Positions 1 through 6,718 of a stretch of 21,027 bases of DNA are shown here, piece by piece; the stretch's first letter is position 1; the number at the start of each line of letters is the position of its first letter. Made by a program: the position numbers and the translations under genes. The notes under the pieces were generated by a model. That model had not been told where the DNA came from, did not search any database, and saw only the letters and a program-made list of their open reading frames with translations. The stretch comes from Spirochaetales bacterium (GTDB taxonomy: Bacteria; Spirochaetota; Spirochaetia; SZUA-6; DRHE01), in NCBI GenBank assembly GCA_016930895.1, contig JAFGFV010000026.1, positions 1 to 21,027 on the forward strand, written 5' to 3'.

Positions 1-831
1 CATGGAGTCCTGGACGACCAGGTAGTGGATTCCCGGCGTGCGAATCCGAGCCCGGAAGGCGTGCCGGCCGTTGTCTCTGCCGTCCCGAACGCGGTAGGCC
101 ATGTCCGATCCGCGCTTCCTGCCGGTAAAGGTGTGCTCCCCGGGGAGCTCTGCCTCCATCCCGGGCTCCAGCTCGCCCCCGTCCCGTCCGTACGATTGCA
201 CGGCAAAGCCTATCGTTCCCTGGTACACGGCGCTCAGCCGCTCAAATGCGTCCCAGGCCTGCACGGTCACGGTGAACCTCTCCCCGGCCTCCGGCGTCGA
301 AGGCGCGTGGACCCACAGCATCCGGGGGGCGTTGTCGAAGAGAACCCCCAGGTGGATGCTCACCGAAGCCCACAGGGCCACGGGGACGAGGGCCGCCACC
401 ACGGTGAGCAGGGCCCCGGCCCAAGGGGGAACAGCGTGGGCGAGCCGCGCTCTCAGCCCGCTCCACCGCCACCGCAGCCGCGAGCGCAGCCCCGCCCGCA
501 GCCGCCCGCGCGTGAGGAGCCCGCCCAGCAGCCAGCCCAGCAGGTACGCGCCGAAAAGCGGAGGTCCGCTCCTCATGGCCAGGAGCAGCGGCTCCACCGC
601 GCTCCCGGTACGGGCCACGAGCTCGCTGGTCGCGGCGCATGCCGCCAGTGCCAGCCCGTGTGCGCGCCAGCGGAAATCCCGCATCAGGAGGAAGTAGAGC
701 ACGCCGATCGTTATGCCGATGATGCTGAAAAAGAACCAGAAGATGGAACAGGCCCCAAAGGCGTACGCAGCCACGCGCAGGACACGCAGAATCCGCACGG
801 ATTGCGAACCGGAAGGCAGCACGCTCAACAC
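1..831 (-). CDS. Membrane protein with extracytoplasmic domain, 3' end cut by window edge
   Basis: An uninterrupted minus-strand frame of 277 codons runs from a GTG at 831 (an adjacent TTG at 828 is the alternative) through base 1, so the C-terminus is missing. A weak GAGAG lies about 10 nt upstream of the GTG. The start is 13 nt after the stop of the 845-1927 gene, which suggests one transcript. Visible hydrophobic stretches are about residues 21-49 (long, aromatic-rich), 92-109 and 140-165. An arginine-rich loop lies between the second and third. After about residue 170 the chain is soluble and beta-like, with a segment reading GERFTVTVQAWDAF and later GIHYLVVQD, which resembles Ig-like domains placed before a catalytic region. 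I recall something similar in DUF3604-type proteins, but that is a weak guess. No function can be assigned. Confidence 0.7.
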   Translation of the reverse strand, partial: MLSVLPSGSQSVRILRVLRVAAYAFGACSIFWFFFSIIGITIGVLYFLLMRDFRWRAHGLALAACAATSELVARTGSAVEPLLLAMRSGPPLFGAYLLGWLLGGLLTRGRLRAGLRSRLRWRWSGLRARLAHAVPPWAGALLTVVAALVPVALWASVSIHLGVLFDNAPRMLWVHAPSTPEAGERFTVTVQAWDAFERLSAVYQGTIGFAVQSYGRDGGELEPGMEAELPGEHTFTGRKRGSDMAYRVRDGRDNGRHAFRARIRTPGIHYLVVQDSM

Positions 832-844
832 GCCGCGACAGCTC

Positions 845-1927
845 TCAGAGCGCCTCGTCCAGGGCTTCCGAGACCTTCTGTTTCATTTCGCGCTCGACCT
901 TCTCTAGAAGCCGATCGGTTTCGCCCGCCTTGGCTTCGCAGGCTCGGCGAATCCGCGCATATAGCCCTTCCATCTCCGATTCCTTGAGGAATGCCGCCGC
1001 CACACCCGCCTGGCGCGGATCGGTGACTCCCCTCCCGAGCGCTTCCCGCCGGTCCTGCAGGAAGAAATCGACCCGGTTCGGGCCTGTTTCCGCCCATCCG
1101 GAAACCTCGCCGCGGTAGATGGGGGCTGTGCCCTGAAGCTCCTGAACCAACAGTATTTCGAACAGGAAGGCTATGCCGCTGTCACGGTAGGAGACCGTGT
1201 AGTTGCCGTTTCCGTGGTCCTGAACGTACAGCTCGCCATGGTTGAGCACCCCGGGGATGCTCCCCGAACCCGCCAGCACGTTGACCATCACCGCGCCACC
1301 CAGCAGGCGCTCCAGCTTGGTCCGCACTCTGTACAGGATGTCGAGATTGTTGGCATTGTGCTGCGCATGCGCATCCGTGAAATTGCGGATCTTCAGGGTG
1401 AGCAACTCCCGATCGATTGCACCAAGGCGGCCTCTGCCCTTGACGCCGGCGGACGACCCTCCCCCGGTCACTTCAACCAGAAAGCTCCTGATGGCATTCA
1501 GGTAGTCCAGCTTGTCCTTCTCGAGGGCCTGAGCTTCGAACACTCGCCCCGACAGCAGTGCGCTGTCGACCTCAGCTTCCCCGAGCTGCATCGGTCCGAG
1601 CTGCGCCTTTGCAGGCAGGAGCTTCGATGCGATCCGGCGCAGCCGCTTCGACTTGGCCTCGACCTCCCTCACGAACGCCCTGATTCGGGCTTCCGTCTCG
1701 TCGATATTGAGCCTATTGATTCTCGCGAAGCGCAGGTCGCTGAAGAACCGGTTGACCGACAAGGCCAACTCTACGATCGACCCTTTTAGGTCGGCCTTGG
1801 CATCCTCCTTCACGCCGTGGCTCTCGACCACGGTCAGGTAGAGATGCTTGATCTGGGCGATGCTCCGATGCGTATCGAGAAGGGTACGGACGAGATCGGC
1901 GCTAAACGCAGGCGCCTGTCTGGCCAT
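845..1927 (-). CDS. Uncharacterised soluble, helix-rich protein (360 aa)
   Basis: I do not recognise the family. The N-terminal half (about 1-150) is highly charged and helical. A glycine/serine linker (about 155-167) follows, then a mixed alpha/beta region (about 208-295), with a C-terminal coiled-coil-like tail (about 315-360) rich in Glu, Lys and Arg. There is no signal peptide or membrane segment. The ATG at 1927 is chosen because GGAG sits 8 nt upstream. An in-frame ATG at 1975 overlaps the predicted -10 box (1974-1979) and so would not lie on the transcript. The gene is followed 13 nt later by the membrane protein at the left edge, so the two probably act together. The frame is long and has its own promoter and ribosome binding site, so the gene is credible even though its role is unknown. 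Confidence 0.8.
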   Translation of the reverse strand: MARQAPAFSADLVRTLLDTHRSIAQIKHLYLTVVESHGVKEDAKADLKGSIVELALSVNRFFSDLRFARINRLNIDETEARIRAFVREVEAKSKRLRRIASKLLPAKAQLGPMQLGEAEVDSALLSGRVFEAQALEKDKLDYLNAIRSFLVEVTGGGSSAGVKGRGRLGAIDRELLTLKIRNFTDAHAQHNANNLDILYRVRTKLERLLGGAVMVNVLAGSGSIPGVLNHGELYVQDHGNGNYTVSYRDSGIAFLFEILLVQELQGTAPIYRGEVSGWAETGPNRVDFFLQDRREALGRGVTDPRQAGVAAAFLKESEMEGLYARIRRACEAKAGETDRLLEKVEREMKQKVSEALDEAL

Positions 1928-1973
1928 GGCAGGTACTCCAGCAAAGCTCGAAGGACGCTTGGTCTCTCCTTCC

Positions 1974-2001
1974 ATTCTACCACAAGACGCAACAGTCACA
2001 A
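1974..2001 (-). promoter_or_regulatory. Predicted sigma70-type promoter for the 845-1927 gene
   Basis: Read on the minus strand: TTGTGA (1996-2001), a 16-bp spacer, then TAGAAT (1974-1979; 5 of 6 consensus bases) preceded by TGG, an extended -10 element. The start of transcription would fall near 1967, leaving about 40 nt of leader before the ATG at 1927. Confidence 0.5.
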
Positions 2002-2085
2002 CCTGTGGGAGTTGCACACTGGGCTGCCCTCCCGCGTGCAGTCCATCGGCGCCGTTCGCGGCACGTGGCGACGCCCGCACTCCGC

Positions 2086-2114
2086 GCCGAGGCAGCGCCC
2101 GGTCCCGCCTCGGC
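2086..2114. repeat. 8-bp perfect inverted repeat with 13-nt loop
   Basis: GCCGAGGC at 2086-2093 is the reverse complement of GCCTCGGC at 2107-2114. No run of T follows on either strand, so it does not look like an intrinsic terminator. It lies about 57 bp upstream of the predicted plus-strand promoter. It could be a protein-binding site or chance in GC-rich DNA. Confidence 0.4.
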
Positions 2115-2170
2115 CCACCGTGGCGAGATAGCGCCGGCAACTCAGCCGCCGATTCTGCCCGCGGCTCGCC

Positions 2171-2199
2171 TTTTCCTGACCAATTTAGTAGATTATACC
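2171..2199 (+). promoter_or_regulatory. Possible promoter for the reductase-family gene
   Basis: TTTTCC (2171-2176), a 17-bp spacer and TATACC (2194-2199) lie in a short AT-rich island in otherwise GC-rich DNA. The -35 matches only 3 of 6 consensus bases and the -10 matches 4 of 6. A start near 2206 would leave a leader of about 24 nt containing AAGGAGGG. Confidence 0.35.
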
Positions 2200-2229
2200 C
2201 TGAAGATTTCAGCGAAGGAGGGTCAATTC

Positions 2230-3036
2230 ATGGAAGGAATCATCGGTTCATCCCCATACCTGGTGGAGATTCTGACCCCCAAGCAGAGCGAAGAGGATTT
2301 CGAGGCCTCCCTGCCGGTGTTCCGCGAGCGCTACAACCGGATCGTGCACGAAGGCCACATCGTATCGGTCCCGGACAACCCGCTGGGAAACCTGCATTTC
2401 ACGGCCCTGGAGGTCATTCAGTACGACGAGCTGGAGATCAAGCCCCGGCAGTTCCTTCTGCATCTCAATACCTTCCACAGGAAGGTGGACCTGGACGGCA
2501 TGCTCGAGCAGGCAGACGAGATGGGCGTCCAGAGCATCCTGTGCATCAGCGGCGACGGAGGTCCCCGCCTGCCCAAGCTGGAGCCGGAAGACCTCAACAT
2601 GCAGGCAAAGTCCGTGACCTCAGTGGAGCTCCTGCGCTACATCGAGTCCGCCTATCCCGGGCGGTTCAACCTCGGGGTGGCCTTCAACCAATACGAGCCT
2701 CTGGACCACGAGCTCAAGAAGCTCGACAGCAAGCTCGAGGCCGGGGCCCGGTTCGTGGCGACCCAACCCGTTCTCGGAGAGAACGCAAGTATCCGGGAGC
2801 TGCTGCGTCGAGACCTCCCGGTCTACCTCGGCGCCTGGATGTCCCGCAACGTTCGCCTCCTGGAGGACTGCGTGGGGTACCCGGTAGATGACCTGGTCGC
2901 GGACTACGACCCCGCGGAGAACCTGAGGCGCCTGCAGGAGGACTACAGGGTCGCCGGCTACTACCTGTCCCTCTTGAGCTTCAAGGGGTCATGGGAGAGC
3001 ATTCTCCCGCAGGCGGGGCTGGTCGGCGGGAGGTAA
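2230..3036 (+). CDS. Methylenetetrahydrofolate reductase (MetF)-family protein
   Basis: A 268-residue TIM-barrel protein of the family that reduces 5,10-methylene-THF to 5-methyl-THF with FAD. The strand order matches MetF: VEILTP (E13), then HLNTFHRK (78-85), ILCISGDGG (103-111, D109) and GARFVATQPV (172-181, Q179). By eye E13, D109 and Q179 fall at the positions of E. coli MetF Glu28, Asp120 and Gln183. The segment after QPV departs from textbook MetF, so the exact substrate is less certain. The ATG at 2230 has AAGGAGGG just upstream; the frame stays open 5' of it but lacks a better start. The gene stands alone, convergent with the SDR gene with only 25 bp between the stops. A folate-related reductase in a one-carbon pathway is the best reading. 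Confidence 0.8.
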   Translation: MEGIIGSSPYLVEILTPKQSEEDFEASLPVFRERYNRIVHEGHIVSVPDNPLGNLHFTALEVIQYDELEIKPRQFLLHLNTFHRKVDLDGMLEQADEMGVQSILCISGDGGPRLPKLEPEDLNMQAKSVTSVELLRYIESAYPGRFNLGVAFNQYEPLDHELKKLDSKLEAGARFVATQPVLGENASIRELLRRDLPVYLGAWMSRNVRLLEDCVGYPVDDLVADYDPAENLRRLQEDYRVAGYYLSLLSFKGSWESILPQAGLVGGR

Positions 3037-3061
3037 ACATGGGCGCGCTGGGCGATCGATC

Positions 3062-3823
3062 TCAGGCACTGCGTCCGCCCGAGACGAGCATGAGGTCCCC
3101 GGTGATGAAGCTGGCTTCGTCGGACAGGAGAAAAGCGACGGCGTTGGCGATTTCCTCCGGCGTGCCCAAGCGGCCCAGGGGAACAATGCTCCATCGTTCC
3201 GCGCGCTGCTGCTCCTCCTGGAATACGTCTCGCATCAGCTGGGTGTCGACGTAACCGGGTGCAACGCAGTTCACCCGCACGTTGAACTTGGCCAGACTCT
3301 TCGCGGCGTGTTTGCTCAGGGCGATGATCGCCCCCTTGGTCGCCCCGTAGGACGGGCCCATGGTGCCGCCCGTGATGCCCGCGGTGGAGCTGATGTTCAC
3401 GATCGAACCGAAACCCTGCTCCTTCATGATCTGAGCGGCGTACTTCAGGCACAGAAAGGTCGAATACAGGTTGACGTGGAAGGTGGTCAAGAACTGCTCT
3501 TCCGGCTCGTCCCAGATGTTGCCGCGGCGGCAGATCCCGGCGTTGTTCACCAGACAGTCGAGCTGTCCCCACTTGCGGGAAGCGGCTTCCACGGTCTCGC
3601 GGGCCCCCGCCGGGGCGCTGATATCGACGACCACGACCTGAGCTTCGCAGCCGCGGGCGCACACAGCCTCGGCGGTCTGCTCGGCTCGACTCCGATCGAT
3701 ATCGTTGATCACGATGCCTCTACAGCCCTCCGAGGCGAGCTTCAGGGCCGTGCTCCTGCCAATGCCCGCTCCTGAACCGGTGACCACCGCGACCTTGCCA
3801 CTGAACCTTTGATGGCGCTCCAT
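3062..3823 (-). CDS. Short-chain dehydrogenase/reductase (SDR), NAD-type, 253 aa
   Basis: Classical SDR of the 3-oxoacyl-ACP-reductase-like/polyol-dehydrogenase group. It has TGSGAGIG at 15-22 (dinucleotide binding), Asp41 after the second strand (favours NAD(H) over NADP(H)), NNAG at 93-96, Ser146, and Tyr159-x-x-x-Lys163 as the catalytic pair. PGYVDT (189-194) is the usual post-catalytic loop. The ATG at 3823 follows AAGGAGAG; an upstream in-frame ATG at 3853 lacks such a site. It is transcribed away from the sugar operon from a strong promoter at 3878-3905 and shares the control region, which suggests it oxidises or reduces a substrate or intermediate of that pathway. It has the same length as the SDR at 11479-12240 but differs clearly in sequence, so it is not a recent duplicate. 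The specific substrate cannot be read from sequence. Confidence 0.93.
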   Translation of the reverse strand: MERHQRFSGKVAVVTGSGAGIGRSTALKLASEGCRGIVINDIDRSRAEQTAEAVCARGCEAQVVVVDISAPAGARETVEAASRKWGQLDCLVNNAGICRRGNIWDEPEEQFLTTFHVNLYSTFLCLKYAAQIMKEQGFGSIVNISSTAGITGGTMGPSYGATKGAIIALSKHAAKSLAKFNVRVNCVAPGYVDTQLMRDVFQEEQQRAERWSIVPLGRLGTPEEIANAVAFLLSDEASFITGDLMLVSGGRSA

Positions 3824-3877
3824 CGTGTTCTCTCCTTGAATCGTTCCGTGCACCGAATCCGAATACCGTGTGAATCC

Positions 3878-3905
3878 ATTATAGCAGATGTGACGAACCC
3901 GTCAA
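3878..3905 (-). promoter_or_regulatory. Strong sigma70-type promoter for the divergent SDR gene
   Basis: On the minus strand: TTGACG (3900-3905; 5 of 6), a 16-bp spacer, and TATAAT (3878-3883; 6 of 6). The predicted start is near 3871, giving a leader of about 48 nt before the ATG at 3823. Such a strong core promoter upstream of a catabolic gene suggests repression rather than activation. Confidence 0.7.
3891..3904. promoter_or_regulatory. Operator-like inverted repeat inside the SDR promoter
   Basis: TGACG-AACC-CGTCA is a perfect 5-4-5 inverted repeat lying between the -10 and -35 boxes and overlapping the -35. GTGAC recurs at 3890-3894 and 3910-3914, 20 bp apart, about two helical turns. 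The position fits a repressor site. The protein that binds it is not known; the DeoR-type regulator at 12318-13094 is a candidate. Confidence 0.45.
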
Positions 3906-3933
3906 TTACGTGACAGGAATTGCGATTTTTTCC

Positions 3934-3962
3934 TTGACAGCGCCCCATTAGTCTGTTAAATG
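3934..3962 (+). promoter_or_regulatory. Promoter of the sugar transport/catabolism operon
   Basis: A perfect TTGACA at 3934-3939 is followed by TTAAAT at 3956-3961 (16-bp spacer) or, in the extended form TGTTAAATG, by TAAATG at 3957-3962 (17-bp spacer). The -10 is weaker than the -35. Predicted transcription starts near 3968, giving about 90 nt of leader before the ATG at 4057. Confidence 0.6.
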
Positions 3963-3976
3963 TTATCAATGTAACA
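3954..3976. promoter_or_regulatory. Operator-like imperfect palindrome over the operon -10 box
   Basis: TGTTA at 3954-3958 and TAACA at 3972-3976 are the arms of a 23-bp site, with inner bases A-T also symmetric. A further TGTTA lies at 3962-3965/6 in the middle. The site covers the -10 and start region, so a bound repressor would block the operon. The sequence differs from the repeat at 3891-3904, so two regulators, or two modes of one, may act here. Confidence 0.5.
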
Positions 3977-3982
3977 CCAATC

Positions 3983-3992
3983 AAAGGAGGTG
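3983..3992 (+). promoter_or_regulatory. Orphan Shine-Dalgarno-like sequence in the operon leader
   Basis: AAAGGAGGTG is a full match to the anti-Shine-Dalgarno end of 16S rRNA, but no ATG, GTG or TTG lies 4-13 nt downstream. The next used start is the ATG at 4057 with its own GGAGG. It may be a ribosome standby site, a remnant, or lead to a non-canonical start. Confidence 0.4.
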
Positions 3993-4056
3993 CGAAGCGA
4001 CGAGCGACAACCAAAGGCGTGTGCGCACTCGAAAAACAAAGAAAACGGAGGAAAAG

Positions 4057-5055
4057 ATGAAGAGACTGACAGTCGCGTTGGTTCTCGTGATGTTCCTTGC
4101 CTCTCTTTCCGCCTTCGCGGGCGGAAGCAGCGAGGCCGAAGAGGGGCAGCTCGAGATCGTGATGGTGGCCAAGCACGAGGGCATCTCCTGGTTCGACGAT
4201 ATGCGGACCGGGGTTGAGGAGTTCGGAGAGGACTACGGCGTCAACGCCTACCAGATCGCTCCCGAAGGCGGCGACCCGGCCAAGCAGGTGCAGATGGTCG
4301 AAGACCTGATTGCCAAGGGCGTCGATGCCATCTGCGTTGTCCCGAACGATCCCCTGTCGATGGTCCCGGTGCTCAGGAAGGCCAGAGAGGCGGGAATCAT
4401 CACGGTCAGCCACGAAGCCCAGCAGCTGGAGGACGTGGTCGACTACGACATGGAAGCCTTCGTGAACGAGGACTTCGGCCGCCTGATGTTCAGCGCTCTG
4501 GCCGAAGCCATGAACTACGAAGGAAAGTACACCGGCATGGTGGGCGCGCTGACCATGGAAACCCACATGCAGTGGTGGAACGCGGGTGTCGAGCTCCAGA
4601 AGCAGAAATGGCCCAAGATGCAGCTCGTGACCGACGGCCCCTTGGAGGACAAGAACGACGAGAAGCTGGCCTACGACAAGGTCATCGAGATCCTCAAGAC
4701 CTACCCCGATCTCAAGGGAATCTACGGCTGCACGGTGGCCACCTGCGCCATGGGCGCCCTGGCCCTCGAAGAACGGGAAAAGAAGGACGTCAAAGTGGCC
4801 GGCCTGGGCCTGCCTTCGGTCAACGGGCCGTACCTCAAGTCCGGCTACCTGTACCGAGCCCACTGCTGGCGCCCCGCCGATGCAGGGTACGTGACCTGCC
4901 TGATCGCCTACAAGCTGCTCAACGGGGAGGAGATCAAGACCGGCGTCAATCTGGTGAAGCCGGGCTACGAGAGCTGCAACGTCAAGGGAAAGATCGTATT
5001 CGGCAACGCGCCGCTGGTGCTCGATGCCGACAACGTCGACGACTACCCCTTCTAG
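4057..5055 (+). CDS. Periplasmic sugar-binding protein of an ABC transporter (RhaS/LsrB-like)
   Basis: A 332-residue solute-binding protein of the ribose/galactose type (peripla_BP_4-like fold). A signal peptide covers 1-21 (MKRL, hydrophobic core, ending AFA), followed by GGSSEAEEG; with no cysteine it is not a lipoprotein. The first domain opens with IVMVAKHEGISWFDDM and contains the KGVDAICVVPND segment. The C-terminal half (VAGLGLPSVNGPYLKSGYL and GKIVFGNAPLVL) resembles the rhamnose binder RhaS and the autoinducer-2 binder LsrB more than the ribose binder. The ATG at 4057 has GGAGG 7 nt upstream; an in-frame GTG at 4021 would add a charged tail before the signal peptide and is rejected. 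It is the first gene of the operon and is followed by a stem-loop at 5088-5137, a layout that often favours high binding-protein expression. Ligand: a pentose, deoxyhexose or polyol is likely, unproven. Confidence 0.92.
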   Translation: MKRLTVALVLVMFLASLSAFAGGSSEAEEGQLEIVMVAKHEGISWFDDMRTGVEEFGEDYGVNAYQIAPEGGDPAKQVQMVEDLIAKGVDAICVVPNDPLSMVPVLRKAREAGIITVSHEAQQLEDVVDYDMEAFVNEDFGRLMFSALAEAMNYEGKYTGMVGALTMETHMQWWNAGVELQKQKWPKMQLVTDGPLEDKNDEKLAYDKVIEILKTYPDLKGIYGCTVATCAMGALALEEREKKDVKVAGLGLPSVNGPYLKSGYLYRAHCWRPADAGYVTCLIAYKLLNGEEIKTGVNLVKPGYESCNVKGKIVFGNAPLVLDADNVDDYPF

Positions 5056-5087
5056 ACAGCTGAACATCCTGTAGGGTATCATTTTGC

Positions 5088-5137
5088 GCCAGGTTGACGC
5101 CGCAGGCACCGTGTTGGTCCTTCCCCGTCAACCTGGC
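5088..5137 (+). repeat. 12-bp perfect inverted repeat between binding-protein and ATPase genes
   Basis: GCCAGGTTGACG (5088-5099) pairs perfectly with CGTCAACCTGGC (5126-5137) around a 26-nt loop. In RNA this gives a stable stem 32 nt after the binding-protein stop. No U-tract follows, so it is not a standard terminator. The likely role is to protect the 3' end of the binding-protein message or to lower read-through to the membrane genes, as known for other binding-protein operons. Confidence 0.7.
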
Positions 5138-5187
5138 CTTCTCTGAACGACGACAGTGCATCTCTCAGCGTGAGGCGGGTCGCTGCA

Positions 5188-6702
5188 ATGCAAGAAAATA
5201 TCCTGGTCGTGGACCGTGTGAGCAAGTCGTATGTCGGTGTGCAGGCCCTCAGGGACGTCAGCCTTACCGTGGCCAAGGGAAGCGTGCACTGCCTTGTCGG
5301 GGAGAACGGCTCCGGAAAGTCGACCCTGATCAAGGCGATCGCCGGCGTCATTCCCATCGACAGCGGTCAGATCATCATCAACGGGAACTTCTACACTCAT
5401 CTGCGCGCCATCGATTCGATTCGAGAAGGGATCCAGGTCATCTACCAGGACCTCTCGCTCTTTCCAAACCTGACGATTGCAGAGAACATCTCGCTCAACC
5501 AAATGGTTGAGGAGCGCCGCAGGATCATCAGCTGGAGGGAGATGGAGGGAATCGCGCGCTCGGAGCTCGAACGGATCGGGATCCGTTTGGACGTGGATCA
5601 GCTCGTGGAGGATCTGTCGATGGCCAACCGCCAGCTGGTGGCGATCGTCCGGGCACTCACCCAGGACGCGCGGTTGATCATCATGGACGAGCCGACCACG
5701 GCCTTGACCAAGGGCGAGATCGATTCGCTGTTCTCCTTGATCCTCGACCTGAAGAACCACGGCATCTCCACCCTGTTCGTCAGTCACAAGCTCAGCGAGG
5801 TGCTGGAGATCTCCGAGCGGGTGGCAGTGCTGCGCGACGGCCTGATGGTCGGCGACTTCGATTCCCAGGAGCTGGACAGCGACAAGCTCGCGTTCCACAT
5901 GACCGGCAAAGAGATCGTCCATTCCACCTTCCACTTCGCCGAATCTCAGCGCGCCGACACGCCCGTCCTGGAGCTCCGCGGGCTGAGCAAGGGACGCCAC
6001 TACCAAGACATCGGCTTCTCGCTGTATCCCGGCGAGATCCTTGGGATCACGGGCCTGCTCGGATCGGGCAGAACCGAGCTGGCCTTGTCGCTCTTCGGTC
6101 TCAACAAGCCTGACCGGGGCCAAGTCCTGATAAACGGCAAGCCGCGGCGCATTGGCTCCCCCCGTGAGGCGATCAGGGCGGGGATCAGCTATTTGCCCGA
6201 GGACAGACACACCCAGGGTCTGTTCCTGAAGCAGGCCATCGGAACGAATCTGATCGTCACGGTCCTGAAGGCTCTGGTGAACCGGCTGCGGATGATCAGC
6301 CAGAAAAAGAAGACCGAAACCATCCAGCGATACGCCCGGGAACTGAGGATCAAGGCGCCCTCCCTGGAGGCGCCGGTCGAAAGCCTGTCGGGCGGGAACC
6401 AGCAGCGGGTGGTACTGGCCAAGTGGTTGGCCACGAGCCCCAAGATCCTCCTTCTCGACGGACCCACCGTCGGGATCGACATCGCCTCCAAGAGCGAGAT
6501 CCACCAGATGATCAAGGACCTCGCGCACCGGGGCATGGGGATCATCATGATTTCCGATGAGATCAGCGAAGTCTTCCACAACTGCAACAGGATCATGGTC
6601 ATGAAGGGTGGCCGAATCACGGAGCAGGTCGATCCGCAACGAACCACAGAGGAAGAGCTGGTCAAGCTGGTCGAGAAGAAGAGCAGCGCAGCAACGCGAT
6701 AG
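5188..6702 (+). CDS. Sugar ABC transporter ATP-binding protein, double-domain (RbsA/RhaT/LsrA class)
   Basis: A 504-residue protein with two fused nucleotide-binding domains that powers import through the two permeases encoded next. Domain 1 has Walker A GENGSGKST (38-46), a degenerate signature LSMANRQ, and Walker B LIIMDEP. Domain 2 has a degenerate Walker A GLLGSGRTE (Arg for Lys), a good signature LSGGNQQRV, and Walker B LLLDGPTVGID, where Gly replaces the usual catalytic Glu. This is the RbsA pattern: one competent composite site (domain 1 Walker motifs with domain 2 signature) and one degenerate site, and the Gly change falls in the degenerate one. The ATG at 5188 is preferred because GAGGCGG lies 9 nt upstream; a GTG at 5170 is the alternative. 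It is preceded by the 5088-5137 stem-loop and followed by a permease gene after 16 nt. Confidence 0.95.
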   Translation: MQENILVVDRVSKSYVGVQALRDVSLTVAKGSVHCLVGENGSGKSTLIKAIAGVIPIDSGQIIINGNFYTHLRAIDSIREGIQVIYQDLSLFPNLTIAENISLNQMVEERRRIISWREMEGIARSELERIGIRLDVDQLVEDLSMANRQLVAIVRALTQDARLIIMDEPTTALTKGEIDSLFSLILDLKNHGISTLFVSHKLSEVLEISERVAVLRDGLMVGDFDSQELDSDKLAFHMTGKEIVHSTFHFAESQRADTPVLELRGLSKGRHYQDIGFSLYPGEILGITGLLGSGRTELALSLFGLNKPDRGQVLINGKPRRIGSPREAIRAGISYLPEDRHTQGLFLKQAIGTNLIVTVLKALVNRLRMISQKKKTETIQRYARELRIKAPSLEAPVESLSGGNQQRVVLAKWLATSPKILLLDGPTVGIDIASKSEIHQMIKDLAHRGMGIIMISDEISEVFHNCNRIMVMKGGRITEQVDPQRTTEEELVKLVEKKSSAATR

Positions 6703-6718
6703 GGAAGCGAGGACATCG

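Larger units (their letters stand above)
1928..2229. other. Divergent intergenic region (302 bp)
   Basis: This gap separates the minus-strand unknown gene from the plus-strand reductase-family gene. It holds a candidate promoter for each direction (1974-2001 minus, 2171-2199 plus) and an 8-bp perfect inverted repeat between them (2086-2114). A short CACA-ACC-TGTG repeat at 1997-2007 overlaps the minus -35 box. I see no RNA gene or convincing small ORF here. Confidence 0.6.

Noticed and set aside
3742..5109. A long minus-strand open frame opposite the sugar-binding protein
   Set aside because: It lies antisense to a gene with a clear signal peptide and family motifs and has no recognisable domain; its composition is that of a shadow frame.
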